The notes: generated by a model not told the origin, from the sequence alone. DNA of 64,000 nucleotides from Roseibium album (GCA_001404055.1 CXTY01000015.1:186001-250000), one strand, 5' to 3'; shown: positions 48,698 through 59,001, counted from the stretch's first letter. Translations and numbers: made by a program.

Positions 48698-50626
48698 TTA
48701 TGCAGATTTTTTGTCGTCTTCGTCTTTGACTTCTTCGAAATCTGCATCCACGACATCATCTTCTGCATCAGCATCAGCTTCGGAAGTTGCTTCCTCACCG
48801 CCTTCTGCTTCTGCATCAGCCTGCGCTTCCTGGTACATGGCTTCGCCGAGTTTCATCGACGCTTCTGCCAGTGCCTGGGTTTTGGCCTTGATGTCTTCAA
48901 GATCTTCACCTTCAAGCGAAGACTTCAATTCTTCCAGAGCGGATTCAATCGCAGACTTGTCGTCTTCGCTGACCTTGTCGCCGTAGTCCTTCAGCGACTT
49001 GTCAGTGGAATGCACCAGAGACTCACCCTGGTTTTTCGCTTCCACCAGCTCTTTCCGCTGCTTGTCTTCATCAGCGTGAGATTCAGCGTCCTTGATCATC
49101 TGTTCGATGTCATTGTCGCTGAGACCGCCAGAGGCCTGGATGCGGATCTGCTGTTCCTTGCCAGTGCCCTTGTCCTTGGCAGACACATTGACGATGCCGT
49201 TGGCGTCGATGTCGAACGTGACTTCAATCTGCGGCACGCCGCGCGGTGCAGGCGGAAGTCCGACGAGGTCGAACTGACCGAGAACCTTGTTGTCCGCAGC
49301 CATTTCACGCTCGCCCTGGAAGACACGGATGGTCACAGCCGTCTGATTGTCTTCAGCGGTTGAGAACACCTGGCTCTTCTTGGTCGGGATCGTCGTGTTA
49401 CGGTCGATCAGACGGGTGAAGACACCACCAAGGGTCTCAATGCCGAGTGACAACGGGGTCACGTCGAGAAGGAGAACGTCCTTGACGTCGCCCTGCAGAA
49501 CACCTGCCTGGATCGCAGCACCCATGGCAACGACTTCGTCAGGGTTCACACCTTTGTGTGGCTCCTTGCCGAAGAAGTTTTTCACGGTCTCCTGGATTTT
49601 AGGCATGCGGGTCATGCCACCAACCAGAACCACTTCATCGATTTCGCCAGTCGCAATACCTGCGTCTTTCAAAGCAGCTTTCATCGGCGCGATCGTGCGC
49701 TTGACCAGAGCTTCTACCAGCGATTCGAATTTCGCGCGGGTCAGCTTCAAGGTCAGGTGCTTCGGTCCGGATGCATCTGCTGTGATGAACGGCAGGTTGA
49801 TCTCGGTCTGAGCAGAAGAAGACAGTTCAATCTTGGCCTTCTCAGCTGCCTCTTTAAGGCGCTGCAGAGCCAGCTTGTCCTTTTTCAGGTCAATGCCCTG
49901 ATCTTTCTTGAACTCAGCAGCGAGATATTCAACCAGAAGCATGTCGAAGTCTTCACCACCGAGGAACGTGTCCCCGTTCGTGGACTTCACTTCAAAAACG
50001 CCGTCGCCGATCTCAAGAATGGACACATCGAATGTGCCGCCACCAAGGTCATAAACCGCGATGGTCTTGCCTTCGTTCTTGTCGAGACCGTATGCCAATG
50101 CAGCAGCTGTTGGCTCGTTGATAATCCGCAGGACTTCAAGACCAGCAATCTTGCCGGCATCTTTGGTTGCCTGGCGCTGTGCGTCGTTGAAGTAAGCTGG
50201 AACGGTGATAACCGCCTGCTCCACGGTTTCGCCAAGATAGCTCTCAGCGGTTTCTTTCATCTTCTGAAGAATGAAAGCGGATGCCTGTGACGGAGAATAC
50301 TTCTCGCCGTTGGCTTCAACCCATGCGTCGCCATTGTCCGCTTTGACAATTTCAAACGGAACCAGCTTCTGGTCCTTGGCAACTGTCGGATCACTGAACC
50401 GACGGCCAATCAGACGCTTTACCGCAAAAAGGGTGTTTGTCGGGTTGGTTACAGCCTGACGTTTGGCTGGCTGGCCAACAAGCCGCTCGCCATCGTCAGA
50501 GAATGCGACCATGGACGGAGTTGTCCGCGCGCCTTCTGCATTTTCAATTACTTTTGGATCTTTACCGTCCATGACGGCCACGCACGAGTTCGTCGTGCCG
50601 AGGTCGATACCAATGACCTTTGCCAT
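48698..50626 (-). CDS. dnaK: Chaperone protein DnaK
   Basis: Hsp70 chaperone. The nucleotide-binding domain begins with [18 protein letters not shown] and contains the [16 protein letters not shown] and [14 protein letters not shown] signatures. The substrate-binding domain and an acidic C-terminal tail ending in DEDDKKSA follow. The ATG at 50626 is preceded by GAGAGGCAG; the 12 extra codons to 50662 are not real. Its promoter (50760-50788) looks RpoH-dependent. dnaJ follows. Confidence 0.98.
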   Translation of the reverse strand: MAKVIGIDLGTTNSCVAVMDGKDPKVIENAEGARTTPSMVAFSDDGERLVGQPAKRQAVTNPTNTLFAVKRLIGRRFSDPTVAKDQKLVPFEIVKADNGDAWVEANGEKYSPSQASAFILQKMKETAESYLGETVEQAVITVPAYFNDAQRQATKDAGKIAGLEVLRIINEPTAAALAYGLDKNEGKTIAVYDLGGGTFDVSILEIGDGVFEVKSTNGDTFLGGEDFDMLLVEYLAAEFKKDQGIDLKKDKLALQRLKEAAEKAKIELSSSAQTEINLPFITADASGPKHLTLKLTRAKFESLVEALVKRTIAPMKAALKDAGIATGEIDEVVLVGGMTRMPKIQETVKNFFGKEPHKGVNPDEVVAMGAAIQAGVLQGDVKDVLLLDVTPLSLGIETLGGVFTRLIDRNTTIPTKKSQVFSTAEDNQTAVTIRVFQGEREMAADNKVLGQFDLVGLPPAPRGVPQIEVTFDIDANGIVNVSAKDKGTGKEQQIRIQASGGLSDNDIEQMIKDAESHADEDKQRKELVEAKNQGESLVHSTDKSLKDYGDKVSEDDKSAIESALEELKSSLEGEDLEDIKAKTQALAEASMKLGEAMYQEAQADAEAEGGEEATSEADADAEDDVVDADFEEVKDEDDKKSA

Positions 50627-51067
50627 ATCTGCCTCTCTTTCTAGCAAACCGGATAGACCCATGAAGGCGTCAGTCCGGCTCCTTTCAGTTGGGTTCCGGG
50701 ATCAGCCCGGACGTCGCACCAGAACAAATGTTCGGAATTTGGCGCGAAGCTTGACCGCTATATAGGTGGATGAAACTTTGCCTGCAAGCCATCTGTGCAC
50801 TGACTTGTGCAGGTTGTGCACGACAGGATCGATAAATCTGCAAAGATCGTTACCAGCGCGGCCGCAATCTTGGCAGTTTTGTCGAGATTTGAAAGCAATA
50901 ATCAGGGTGCGTTGTTGATTTTGCGCATGACACTGCTGCCGGGAATTTTCACTCGAAACTCCGGACAGTGCTAACGCATGCCGAATCTGGAACTGTAGAA
51001 CCGAGTTTTGCCTTGTCATCCAAATGGCATTGTGGCCAATTCTCAATTTCAAACCGGTAGCGACCCG
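50627..51067. other. Divergent dnaK/alkB intergenic region
   Basis: 441 bases without a gene. The dnaK side holds the RpoH-like promoter at 50760-50788 and three TGTGCA hexamers just upstream of its -35 box (50794-50799, 50806-50811, 50815-50820). The dnaK mRNA leader would be roughly 125 bases. The alkB side shows no promoter that I can defend. Confidence 0.5.
50760..50788 (-). promoter_or_regulatory. RpoH-like promoter of dnaK
   Basis: Minus-strand CTTGCA (50783-50788), 16 bases, then CCTATAT (50760-50766). The -10 box fits the alphaproteobacterial RpoH consensus (CYTATNT) exactly and the -35 box with one change; spacing is the same as in the hslV promoter in this window. Confidence 0.65.
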
Positions 51068-51694
51068 ATGCAAAAAATCAAAATCGGCGGCTTGGCAGGT
51101 CTGTCTTATTTGTCTGGATATTTCGATCGTGACGGGCAGGAAGCCCTTCTGGAGCAAATCCGCACAATCGTGTCTGAAGCTCCACTCTTTCAGCCTGTCA
51201 TGCCCAAGACTGGCAAACCGTTCTCGGTAAAGATGAGCAATTGCGGCCCTCTTGGCTGGGTGTCGGACATCAATGGTTACCGCTATCAGCCAACGCACCC
51301 AGAGACGGGAAAACCGTGGCCGGAGATACCTGACACTTTGCTCGATCTTTGGTGCGAGGTCGCCCCGGATGCCCCGAAACCCGAAGCCTGCCTCATCAAT
51401 TTCTATGAAACGGGCGCACGCATGGGTCTGCATCAGGACCGGGACGAACAGATGTTCGAGGCTCCGGTCGTATCGGTATCCCTTGGTGACAGCGCCACAT
51501 TCCGGGTCGGCGGCCTGAAGCGAAAAGACCCAACAAGCTCTTTCCGGCTTCTGTCCGGCGATGTTGTCGTTCTTGGAGGAGAAGCGCGGCTGGCTTTCCA
51601 CGGCATCGACCGCATCCTCAAGGACACATCAACGCTCCTTAAAAATGGCGGCCGGATCAATCTGACATTGCGCAGGGTGACGCCAGCCGATTAG
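51068..51694 (+). CDS. alkB: Alpha-ketoglutarate-dependent dioxygenase AlkB
   Basis: DNA repair enzyme that removes alkyl groups such as 1-methyladenine by oxidation. The iron ligands are in LHQDRDE (H-x-D) and FHGIDR (distal histidine), and the 2-oxoglutarate arginines are in RINLTLRR; the substrate-loop stretch LGWVSDINGYRYQP is typical. The ATG at 51068 gives 208 residues. Upstream in-frame TTG/GTG codons (51008, 51032) have no better ribosome site. It is not next to other Ada-response genes. Confidence 0.95.
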   Translation: MQKIKIGGLAGLSYLSGYFDRDGQEALLEQIRTIVSEAPLFQPVMPKTGKPFSVKMSNCGPLGWVSDINGYRYQPTHPETGKPWPEIPDTLLDLWCEVAPDAPKPEACLINFYETGARMGLHQDRDEQMFEAPVVSVSLGDSATFRVGGLKRKDPTSSFRLLSGDVVVLGGEARLAFHGIDRILKDTSTLLKNGGRINLTLRRVTPAD

Positions 51695-51736
51695 CCCTCT
51701 GTACTTGCCCGCCCCTTCGTTCGCCATCCAATCACT

Positions 51737-52177
51737 TCAGACCGCCGACACCGTGGCTGCGATGGCAAGCACGATATTGGACAGCAGGCAAACCACGAAA
51801 GCCATTGTCCGGGGTCCGCCCGCAACACGTCCGACACCGGCGTAGTAAATAGCCCAGAAGGCAATACGCGCGGCGAGATAGATGCCAGCTGCCACGTTCA
51901 CAATGAGGGGTGCGACCCCGACAACAATCGCCACGAGGAAAGCACCTAGAAATGCCGGAAAACTCTCCGCTGAATTTTGATAGGTGCGGATTGCCCTGAA
52001 ACTGAGTTTTGAATGGTCAAACTGCAGCGGCATGCCGGGCGTCTGCTCTTCCTTGACGAAGGAAAGCGGCGCTGTCAGGAAATTCTGTATCACAACAATC
52101 AGCGACAACACTGCGACAACGGCAAAGGCCGGGCGGTAGTGTTGCAGATAGGGGATAGCTTCAAAGAGGTTGTCCAT
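51737..52177 (-). CDS. MAPEG-family membrane protein
   Basis: Small integral membrane protein of 146 residues with four predicted helices. The family pattern EQTPGMPLQFDHSKLSFRAIRTYQNSAESFP, broken here only for description, holds the conserved glutamate-asparagine region of eukaryotic glutathione-linked MAPEG enzymes, and AARIAFWAIYYAGV is typical of the last helices. The frame can begin with TTG at 52183, but the ATG at 52177 is preferred. It is divergent from a TetR regulator that may control it. Activity is unknown. Confidence 0.88.
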   Translation of the reverse strand: MDNLFEAIPYLQHYRPAFAVVAVLSLIVVIQNFLTAPLSFVKEEQTPGMPLQFDHSKLSFRAIRTYQNSAESFPAFLGAFLVAIVVGVAPLIVNVAAGIYLAARIAFWAIYYAGVGRVAGGPRTMAFVVCLLSNIVLAIAATVSAV

Positions 52178-52311
52178 GGTCAAATCCGTCGTAATTCCGT
52201 CCAGGTGATCAAGATTGCCTGCTCTTCATGCCAGACTTCAATTTATGTTAAAGAACATTTTTTAAAGCCCGCTATGATGGCAGCTCAGATTGAAGACGAA
52301 GGGAGGGCGCG

Positions 52312-52923
52312 TTGCCCTACAGTGCGGAACACAAATCCAGAACCCGCAGGCGAATTGTTGAATGCGCGCGCGTTATGTTTAACCGGCATGGGTTCAACGA
52401 GGTTTCAATCGACAAAGTCATGGCGGAAGCCGGTCTGACGCGCGGCGGGTTTTACAATCACTTCAAAACCAAGGATGAGCTCTACACGGAGGCCGTCGCC
52501 TCCTTTCTCGAAGGGCGCGGCAAAACCTGGCGGGACGATGCAGGTGTCGAACCGGTCAACGGCGGTCCGCAAACCGTTCAGGCAATGATAGAAAGCTATC
52601 TTTCCGCCGAACACCTGGAAGATCTGGATGGCCAATGCCCCATGATCGCCTTGCCGTCCGACGCAGCCCGCGCAACGCCAAATGTCCGCAGCGCCTACGA
52701 AGGTTTGCTGCGCGCGATGGTCTGGCTCTTTGAGAACAATCTCACTGAACATGAAGAATGCCGGCAAAATGCCATGGGTCTTGCAGCCCTCTGTGTGGGA
52801 GGGATGGTCCTGTCGCGAACTGTCGATGACGAGAACCTTGCCAGCGAAATCAGGGAAGCTTCAAAAAGCATCGCCCTGGGCCAGCTCGACGGAATTTCCG
52901 CACCAAATCGTGCCGCCAAGTAG
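52312..52923 (+). CDS. TetR-family transcriptional regulator
   Basis: One-domain repressor type protein of 203 residues. The N-terminal helix-turn-helix is clear: RRIVECARVMFNRHGFNEVS followed by AGLTRGGFYNHFKTKDEL. The C-terminal ligand domain includes the DGQCPMIALPSDAAR stretch of the AcrR-like group. The start is TTG at 52312, supported by GGGAGG five bases before it. It is divergent from the MAPEG gene across 134 bases, which suggests but does not prove that it controls that gene. Ligand is unknown. Confidence 0.92.
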   Translation: MPYSAEHKSRTRRRIVECARVMFNRHGFNEVSIDKVMAEAGLTRGGFYNHFKTKDELYTEAVASFLEGRGKTWRDDAGVEPVNGGPQTVQAMIESYLSAEHLEDLDGQCPMIALPSDAARATPNVRSAYEGLLRAMVWLFENNLTEHEECRQNAMGLAALCVGGMVLSRTVDDENLASEIREASKSIALGQLDGISAPNRAAK

Positions 52924-52964
52924 AAACCGAAAAGCTGACCAGACCGGCACATTGCTCGCGTTCG

Positions 52965-53444
52965 TCACTCGGCATCCACTTGAAGATACGCCGCCTCATA
53001 ACTCACCGGAAAATTCACTGAGCGGGCGATATAGCAATACTTGTGGATCTTCTGGTGAATTGCGTTGGCCTTAGCCACGTCCGTTCCCACCGGCACGGTG
53101 ATTTTTGGCCGCAGCGTTGCGCGCAGGAACCGGCCGGCACCGCTTGGCTCGGTTTCACCAACGGCGACAGGCGTGTCCTGGTAGTCTGAGACTGCAATTC
53201 CGGCGTTGCTGGCCAAATGCAGGTACCAGAGCATGTGGCAGCTTGCGAGTGCCGATAACAGCAGGTCTTCCGGATTGTGCAGCGCCGGATCACCGCCCAG
53301 CAACGGGTCGTTTGAACAAGGGATTGGTGGTTTTCCAGGTGTCCTGATTTCCCAGGTTCGGTCATAGGACTTGTAGGATCCGGTGCCTTCACCACGGTTT
53401 CCGGTCCAGACGACGTTGGAGGTATATGTGTGTTCTTTTCGCAT
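52965..53444 (-). CDS. OsmC-family peroxide/hydroperoxide resistance protein
   Basis: Thiol peroxidase-like protein of 159 residues. The two reactive cysteines are seen in PCSNDPLLGG and SALASCHMLWYL, and NPEDLLLSALASCH is the family core. The frame is open to 53480, but the ATG at 53444 with GAGGCGGGC before it is the likely start. It is divergent from a GntR regulator, with an exact palindrome between them at 53455-53468, so it is a probable target of that regulator. Confidence 0.93.
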   Translation of the reverse strand: MRKEHTYTSNVVWTGNRGEGTGSYKSYDRTWEIRTPGKPPIPCSNDPLLGGDPALHNPEDLLLSALASCHMLWYLHLASNAGIAVSDYQDTPVAVGETEPSGAGRFLRATLRPKITVPVGTDVAKANAIHQKIHKYCYIARSVNFPVSYEAAYLQVDAE

Positions 53445-53454
53445 GCCCGCCTCA

Positions 53455-53468
53455 AAATGTATACATTT
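53455..53468. promoter_or_regulatory. Palindromic operator candidate between OsmC and GntR genes
   Basis: A perfect 14-base palindrome, AAATGTATACATTT, 11 bases before the OsmC start and 61 before the GntR start. Its centre fits the GT-AC half-site pattern of GntR regulators of the FadR/VanR type. A second partial copy (TATACATTT) follows directly at 53469-53477. Confidence 0.6.
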
Positions 53469-53529
53469 ATACATTTCCATTTACAGCGACTTGTCAAGGA
53501 CGTTATAGGTACGTCGAAGTGGAGGCGAC

Positions 53530-54177
53530 ATGTCGGCTGACAAAATTGCGGACGCCCTGGAGACGGATATTGTTGGCGGTGCCTACCATCCAGGCGAAGA
53601 GCTGAAACAAGGAAAGATAGCGGACCGATTTTCCGTGAGCCGGATCCCCGTGCGCGATGCCCTCCAGCTACTGGCGGCCCGCGGTGTAATCGAACTCGTC
53701 CCAAACAAGCGCGCGCGTGTTATCAGCCTGTCGGCATCAGAAATCGACGAGGTCTACGCGTTGAGGCTCCTGCTGGAGAGCGATTGCCTGCGCCAATCAA
53801 TTCAGAACATGACGGACATCGATATTGGCGCGATTGAACGCGCCCTGGCCCACTCGGACATTGATGCCAAGACTGAACGTTGGGCAGACAGTGATTGGGA
53901 ATTTCACGAAAGCCTCTACAGACCATCAAAACGCCCCAGGCAGCTGGCGATGATTGAAAGTCTTCGCAAGACCTGCAGGATTCACATTGCCGGTTACGGC
54001 ATTCTGCCAAGCCGAACCGAGGGTTGGCTCGACGATCACGCCAGGCTTCTGGATGCCTGCAGGTCGCGGTCTGAAAATCAGGCGGTCAACATTTTGACAA
54101 GGCACATAGAAAACGCGCGCGATACCCTGATGTCAGCGCTTCCAGGCACGGACAGCGCTCCACACGGTCAGGCTTAG
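53530..54177 (+). CDS. GntR-family regulator, FCD (FadR/VanR) type
   Basis: Regulator of 215 residues with an N-terminal winged helix (ADALETDIVGGAYHPGEELKQ, continuing into RFSVSRIPVRDALQLLAARG) and a C-terminal all-helical FCD ligand domain with the expected aspartate and histidine residues (DSDWEFHESLY, DDHARLLDACR). GGAGG lies four bases before the ATG. The only nearby divergent target is the OsmC-family gene. The ligand, usually a small carboxylic acid in this group, is unknown. Confidence 0.92.
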   Translation: MSADKIADALETDIVGGAYHPGEELKQGKIADRFSVSRIPVRDALQLLAARGVIELVPNKRARVISLSASEIDEVYALRLLLESDCLRQSIQNMTDIDIGAIERALAHSDIDAKTERWADSDWEFHESLYRPSKRPRQLAMIESLRKTCRIHIAGYGILPSRTEGWLDDHARLLDACRSRSENQAVNILTRHIENARDTLMSALPGTDSAPHGQA

Positions 54178-54183
54178 ATTCCC

Positions 54184-55767
54184 TTATAAAAAGGTATTGA
54201 TGGCAATTGCTGCCATCGAGATTGCGATCACCCACAGCGCCAAACGACCGGAGCGTGTGTGCCGTGCCTCAGATTTGCCAATTGCTTCGGCAGTTTCCTC
54301 GTCGAAACGCAGGCCATGTGCAGTCATTCTTTCCAGCCCCTCCGACATATGGCCAATCCGGTCCGCAAATAGCGGCAGGTCGTTGGCAATACGCGTGAGA
54401 GCAGAAATTGCGTTGCCGGCATCACGCAGTTTGCCGACCGGGCCAAGATGTTCCTTGATCCAGTCACCGACGACCGGTTCTGCCGTCTTCCACATGTCGA
54501 GGTTCGGATTGAGGGAACGGGCAACCCCTTCCACCACGACCATGGTTTTTTGAAGCATGATCAGCTGGGTCTGCGTACGCATTTCAAAGAGTTCTGTCAC
54601 CTCGAAAAGCTGTGTAAGCAACCGGGCCATTGAGATTTCGCTGGCGTCGTGTCCGTGGATCGGCTCCCCAATGGCGCGGATTGCCTGTGCGAACATGTCG
54701 ACATCCTGATGCGCCGGGACGTAACCGGCCTCGAAGTGGACTTCTGCCACGCGGGTGTAGTTGCGCGTGATGAAACCAAACAGAATTTCCGCCAGAAACC
54801 GACGCTCACGTATGTTCAGGCGGCCGATGATACCCAGGTCCACGGCAACCAGCGTTCCATCCGCCTCAACGAACAAATTGCCCTGATGCATGTCGGCGTG
54901 AAAGAAGCCGTCCCTGAGCGTGTGGCGCAGGAAGCTTTGAATGACAGCGGCCCCAAGTGCTTCGAGGTCGTGACCGTCTTCCTTGAGCCCTTCAACATCA
55001 GACATTTTCCGGCCGTCGATCCACTCCATTGTGAGCACACTCTTGGCGGTGCGGATCCAGTCAACTGAAGGCACCTTGAAACCGGGATCATCAACTGTAT
55101 TTTCTGCCATCTCGGAAAGCGCCGCTGCCTCCAGACGGAAATCCATTTCCATGGCAACCGAATGGGCCAGCGTGTCGACCACTGCAACCGGCCGAAGTCG
55201 CTTGGAAGGCGCATGAAACCGCTCAGCGAGATGGGCGACCAGATAATAGCTCTGCAGATCGCGCTGAAAACGTCGGGCGACGCCCGGTCGCAAGATTTTC
55301 ACCGCCACCTTTCGTTCCGAACCATCCTTGTTGCGGATCACGGCAGGATGAACCTGTGCGATCGACGCCGCAGCCACAGCCTCGCCAAACTCGACAAAGA
55401 TCTCTTCGACGGGCTGGCCGAACTGGTCTGACACTGCCTTGCGTGCTGCCTCGTGTTCAAAAGCGGGCAGCCGGTCCTGAAGGGCTGAAAGTTCCCTGGC
55501 AGCGTCTTTGCCGACCACGTCTGCGCGGGTGGCCAGAAACTGGCCGAGTTTCACATAAGATGGGCCCAGCTTGTTAAGCGCATCAGAAAGACGAAGGTCT
55601 GCGCTCTTGTTCTTGACTGCGCTGCGTTCCAGCAAGCGTGCCGTCGCAATTGCAAGCCTTGGTCCGGCCGGAAGATCCGGCAAATGAACCAGACTGAACA
55701 CGCCCTCGCGTGCCATTACAAAGCCCGCCCTAACCAAGCGAAAAAAGGGCATTACAGCAAACGCCAT
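54184..55767 (-). CDS. ubiB: Ubiquinone biosynthesis kinase-like protein UbiB
   Basis: ABC1/ADCK-type atypical kinase-ATPase needed for ubiquinone synthesis. The K-x-G-Q motif is in YVKLGQFLATRADVVG, the alanine-rich loop in AAASIAQVHPAV, and the catalytic region in DGFFHADMHQGNLFV and AVDLGIIGRL. Two membrane helices near the C-terminus (the last at about 507-525) anchor it. The start lies three bases after the ubiE stop, so ubiE-ubiB form an operon. Confidence 0.96.
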   Translation of the reverse strand: MAFAVMPFFRLVRAGFVMAREGVFSLVHLPDLPAGPRLAIATARLLERSAVKNKSADLRLSDALNKLGPSYVKLGQFLATRADVVGKDAARELSALQDRLPAFEHEAARKAVSDQFGQPVEEIFVEFGEAVAAASIAQVHPAVIRNKDGSERKVAVKILRPGVARRFQRDLQSYYLVAHLAERFHAPSKRLRPVAVVDTLAHSVAMEMDFRLEAAALSEMAENTVDDPGFKVPSVDWIRTAKSVLTMEWIDGRKMSDVEGLKEDGHDLEALGAAVIQSFLRHTLRDGFFHADMHQGNLFVEADGTLVAVDLGIIGRLNIRERRFLAEILFGFITRNYTRVAEVHFEAGYVPAHQDVDMFAQAIRAIGEPIHGHDASEISMARLLTQLFEVTELFEMRTQTQLIMLQKTMVVVEGVARSLNPNLDMWKTAEPVVGDWIKEHLGPVGKLRDAGNAISALTRIANDLPLFADRIGHMSEGLERMTAHGLRFDEETAEAIGKSEARHTRSGRLALWVIAISMAAIAINTFL

Positions 55768-55770
55768 GTG

Positions 55771-56574
55771 TCAGTATTTCCAGCCAGAATGCAGGGCCGC
55801 GATACCGCCCGAATAGTTACGATAGCTCACACGTTCAAAACCGGCCTCGCGGATCATTTCCACAAAACGTTCCTGGCTTGGAAATTTGCGGATTGATTCC
55901 ACGAGATACTGATAAGGATCGCCGTCACCGGTCACCCATTTGCCTATTGCCGGGATCGCATTGAACGAGAAGTTGTCATAAACCTTGTCCAGTACCGGAA
56001 TATCAACTTCCGAAAACTCCAGACACAGAAACCTTCCGCCGCGTTTCAGAACCCGGCGCGCTTCCGCCAGGGCTTTCGGGATGTCGGGCACATTCCTGAT
56101 ACCGAAGGCAATCGTATAGGCGTCGAAACTCTTGTCCGGAAACGGCAAGTCTTCCGCATTGCCCTGGCTGAAGGTGATGTAATCTGACAAGCCTGCCTTT
56201 TCGGCGCGGTCTCGTCCGACACCAAGCATGGATTCGTTGATGTCACAGACGACCGCTTCAACCGTTTCGTTGGAACGGCGCACGACCCGCGTGGCAATGT
56301 CACCCGTTCCACCGGCAACATCCAGAAGCCGCCAGCCTGAATTTTCGGATTTTGGCGGTGCGAGGAAAGACACCATTGCGTCTTTCCAGACCCGGTGAAA
56401 TCCGCCGGACATCAAGTCATTCATCAGGTCGTAGCGATCCGCGACCTTATGGAAGACATCGTCCACGAGCGCCTGCTTCTGACCTTCCGATACCCTGGTA
56501 AAGCCAAAGCTGGTCGGCATCTCTTCAGGAGCGCGACGGGATGCGCCCGCTTGACCTTGTGCCTGTTGTGTCAT
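55771..56574 (-). CDS. ubiE: Ubiquinone/menaquinone methyltransferase UbiE
   Basis: C-methyltransferase of quinone synthesis using S-adenosylmethionine. The SAM motif [16 protein letters not shown], the signature [20 protein letters not shown] and the [15 protein letters not shown] ending are complete. Length is 267 residues. It is divergent from mutM and immediately upstream of ubiB, the conserved mutM/ubiE-ubiB arrangement of Hyphomicrobiales. Confidence 0.97.
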   Translation of the reverse strand: MTQQAQGQAGASRRAPEEMPTSFGFTRVSEGQKQALVDDVFHKVADRYDLMNDLMSGGFHRVWKDAMVSFLAPPKSENSGWRLLDVAGGTGDIATRVVRRSNETVEAVVCDINESMLGVGRDRAEKAGLSDYITFSQGNAEDLPFPDKSFDAYTIAFGIRNVPDIPKALAEARRVLKRGGRFLCLEFSEVDIPVLDKVYDNFSFNAIPAIGKWVTGDGDPYQYLVESIRKFPSQERFVEMIREAGFERVSYRNYSGGIAALHSGWKY

Positions 56575-56725
56575 GAAAGCGCCTCCTGGCGGATACTCAT
56601 CTCAAACAATCTTCAAATTGCGCCGGACCATAGTACAAGCGTATGCCAAGCGCTATCTTTGCGGCGACGAAAAGCCATATGCCGCAGGCCTATACCGTGC
56701 AAGTGAACTGGAGACCAGCCCCGAG

Positions 56726-57619
56726 ATGCCTGAATTACCGGAAGTCGAAACCGTCAAACGCGGACTGGCGCCGACATTTGAAGGCGCAAAGATTAGCTCG
56801 GTTGACCAGAACCGACCGGATCTACGTTTCCCGTTTCCGGAAAATTTCTCCAAGAGATTAAGCGGTCATCGTGTAACGACGCTCTCACGCAGATCAAAAT
56901 ACCTGCTTGCCGACATCGATAGCGGGGATGTCCTGATCATGCACCTTGGAATGTCGGGCTCGTTTCGGATCGAAAACGACGTTCTGGGAGAGACACCTGG
57001 GGAATTCTCCCACGCTCGCAGCAAAAATCCGAAACACGATCATGTGGTATTTCATCTTCAAACGCAGGAGAACACACCCGCACGCATTGTCTATAATGAT
57101 CCACGCCGGTTTGGATTCATGGATCTCATTGCCAGACCAAAGCTCTCCGATCATGCCTATTTCAAAGACCTTGGTTTGGAACCGCTTGGCAATGATCTCA
57201 GCGGCGAAACACTGGCACAACTGTTTGCGGGTAGAAAGTCACCGCTCAAGGCGGCGCTGTTAAACCAGAAACTGATCGCAGGGCTCGGCAACATATATGT
57301 GTGTGAGGCTCTGTGGCGGACGGGCCTGAGTCCCAAACGGGTGGCAGGATCCCTGGCAACAGGAACGGGCAAACCGAAACAGAAGGCAAATGAACTTGCC
57401 GCACATATCCGTTCCACGCTCGAAGACGCCATAAAGGCAGGTGGTTCCTCATTGAAGGATCACACGCAAGCAGACGGTTCTCTTGGCTACTTCCAGCATT
57501 CCTTTGCCGTTTATGATCGTGAGGGCGAGGCTTGCCGCAAACCTGAATGCTCGGGAACCGTCAGCCGCCTTGTACAATCCAACCGCTCTACGTTTTATTG
57601 CCCGCGTTGCCAGACCTGA
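56726..57619 (+). CDS. mutM: Formamidopyrimidine-DNA glycosylase
   Basis: Base-excision repair enzyme that removes 8-oxoguanine and opened purines and cuts the strand. The catalytic proline follows the start methionine ([13 protein letters not shown]), the essential lysine is in RRSKYLLA, and the C-terminal zinc finger has C-x4-C and C-x2-C (CRKPEC and FYCPRCQT). Length is 297 residues. The frame is open to 56573, but only the ATG at 56726 lets the proline act as N-terminal nucleophile. Confidence 0.97.
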   Translation: MPELPEVETVKRGLAPTFEGAKISSVDQNRPDLRFPFPENFSKRLSGHRVTTLSRRSKYLLADIDSGDVLIMHLGMSGSFRIENDVLGETPGEFSHARSKNPKHDHVVFHLQTQENTPARIVYNDPRRFGFMDLIARPKLSDHAYFKDLGLEPLGNDLSGETLAQLFAGRKSPLKAALLNQKLIAGLGNIYVCEALWRTGLSPKRVAGSLATGTGKPKQKANELAAHIRSTLEDAIKAGGSSLKDHTQADGSLGYFQHSFAVYDREGEACRKPECSGTVSRLVQSNRSTFYCPRCQT

Positions 57620-57730
57620 CGACAACGCTTCATAAAACCCTATCCCTTGTGTCAATCTTGCCTAACCGACTTCAGGTCGGTAAGGCATGGCCAATGAATT
57701 CAACTTTTCCAGGCACCGGGAGCTGGCACA

Positions 57731-58504
57731 ATGGGATATGAGAACATCCGCGTAGAGAAGCGCGGCAAGGTTGGACTGATCACTCTGGACCGGCCAAAAG
57801 CACTGAATGCGCTGAATTCGGAGCTGATTTCCGAACTGGGAGACGCCTTGGACAACTTCGACGCAGAAGAAAAAATCGGCTGCGTCGTGATTACCGGATC
57901 GGAAAAGGCATTCGCTGCAGGTGCAGACATCAAGGAGATGCAGCCACACTCGTTTTCTTCAGCTTACCAGACCGATCTGATCACGCCTTTCGATCGCGTC
58001 TCGAGAAACCGCAAGCCGATTATTGCAGCTGTGGCAGGATATGCGCTTGGTGGCGGCTGCGAGCTTGCCATGTTGTGCGACTTCATTATTGCAGCGGACA
58101 CGGCAAAATTCGGTCAGCCGGAAATCACACTCGGTGTTATTCCCGGCGCAGGCGGAACCCAACGACTGACACGCTTCGTCGGCAAGTCGAAGGCCATGGA
58201 AATGGTGCTGACCGGCCGCATGATGGACGCAGATGAGGCCGAGCGCAGCGGCTTGGTCAGCCGGATCGTGCCAGCAGACGACCTGATTGAGGAAGCACTG
58301 AAGGCAGCAGAAAAAATTGCCGAATTCTCCCTGCCAGTTGTCATGATGGCTAAAGAGAGTGTCGACAGATCCTATGAGACCACCTTGTCTGAAGGTGTCC
58401 GCTTTGAAAGACGGGTGTTCCAGGCAATGTTTGCGCTTGAAGACCAGAACGAGGGCATGAGCGCCTTCTCCGAGAAACGCACTCCGCAATTCCGGAACAA
58501 ATAA
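57731..58504 (+). CDS. Enoyl-CoA hydratase
   Basis: Crotonase-fold enzyme that hydrates 2-enoyl-CoA in fatty acid breakdown. Oxyanion-hole stretches [11 protein letters not shown] and [14 protein letters not shown] and the catalytic glutamate region [19 protein letters not shown] are intact. Its 257 residues are typical for the short-chain enzyme. It is in the conserved mutM-echA-rpsT order. It is not next to other beta-oxidation genes, so the pathway role rests on the family. Confidence 0.95.
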   Translation: MGYENIRVEKRGKVGLITLDRPKALNALNSELISELGDALDNFDAEEKIGCVVITGSEKAFAAGADIKEMQPHSFSSAYQTDLITPFDRVSRNRKPIIAAVAGYALGGGCELAMLCDFIIAADTAKFGQPEITLGVIPGAGGTQRLTRFVGKSKAMEMVLTGRMMDADEAERSGLVSRIVPADDLIEEALKAAEKIAEFSLPVVMMAKESVDRSYETTLSEGVRFERRVFQAMFALEDQNEGMSAFSEKRTPQFRNK

Positions 58505-58680
58505 TCTTCAGTGTATCAACGATAAAGCCGTTGACGAGGGCGCGAAGCAGGATTATAAGCAGCGCCAAATCGGTGGCGGTCTTCCGCCGCCGTTGTTTTT
58601 TGATCGGGTCTTATGCCTTTGCGCTTTGGTCCCGATCGCCACCGGACACCAGTCCCAATTACCGATCAGGATTTGAGCCC

Positions 58681-58947
58681 ATGGCCAATACACCATCGGC
58701 CAAGAAGGCGGCCCGTAAAATTGCCCGCCAGACGGCCACAAACAAAGCTCGTCGGAGCCGCGTTCGCACTTACTTGCGTCAGGTTGAAGAAGCAATTGCT
58801 TCTGGCGACCAGGGCGCCGCTAGTGAAGCATTCAAGTCGGCTCAGCCGGAAATCATGCGCGCAGCTTCCAAAGGCGTAATGCACGCAAATACAGCTTCCA
58901 GGAAGGTTTCCCGCCTCAATGCCCGCATCAAGGCACTCGGCGCGTAA
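58681..58947 (+). CDS. rpsT: 30S ribosomal protein S20
   Basis: Primary 16S rRNA-binding protein. It has 88 residues, very rich in lysine, arginine and alanine, with the start [18 protein letters not shown] and the end [19 protein letters not shown] that define S20. The frame is open to 58531; the ATG at 58681 is the family start. A strong terminator follows 27 bases after the stop. Confidence 0.98.
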   Translation: MANTPSAKKAARKIARQTATNKARRSRVRTYLRQVEEAIASGDQGAASEAFKSAQPEIMRAASKGVMHANTASRKVSRLNARIKALGA

Positions 58948-58974
58948 ATCCTCCGTCAAATGACTGTTAAAAGA

Positions 58975-59001
58975 CCCGGCACCAGTGCCGGGTTTTTTTT
59001 T
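58975..59001 (+). terminator. Rho-independent terminator after rpsT
   Basis: Stem CCCGGCA (58975-58981) with TGCCGGG (58986-58992), four-base loop, followed by nine T. Confidence 0.92.
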
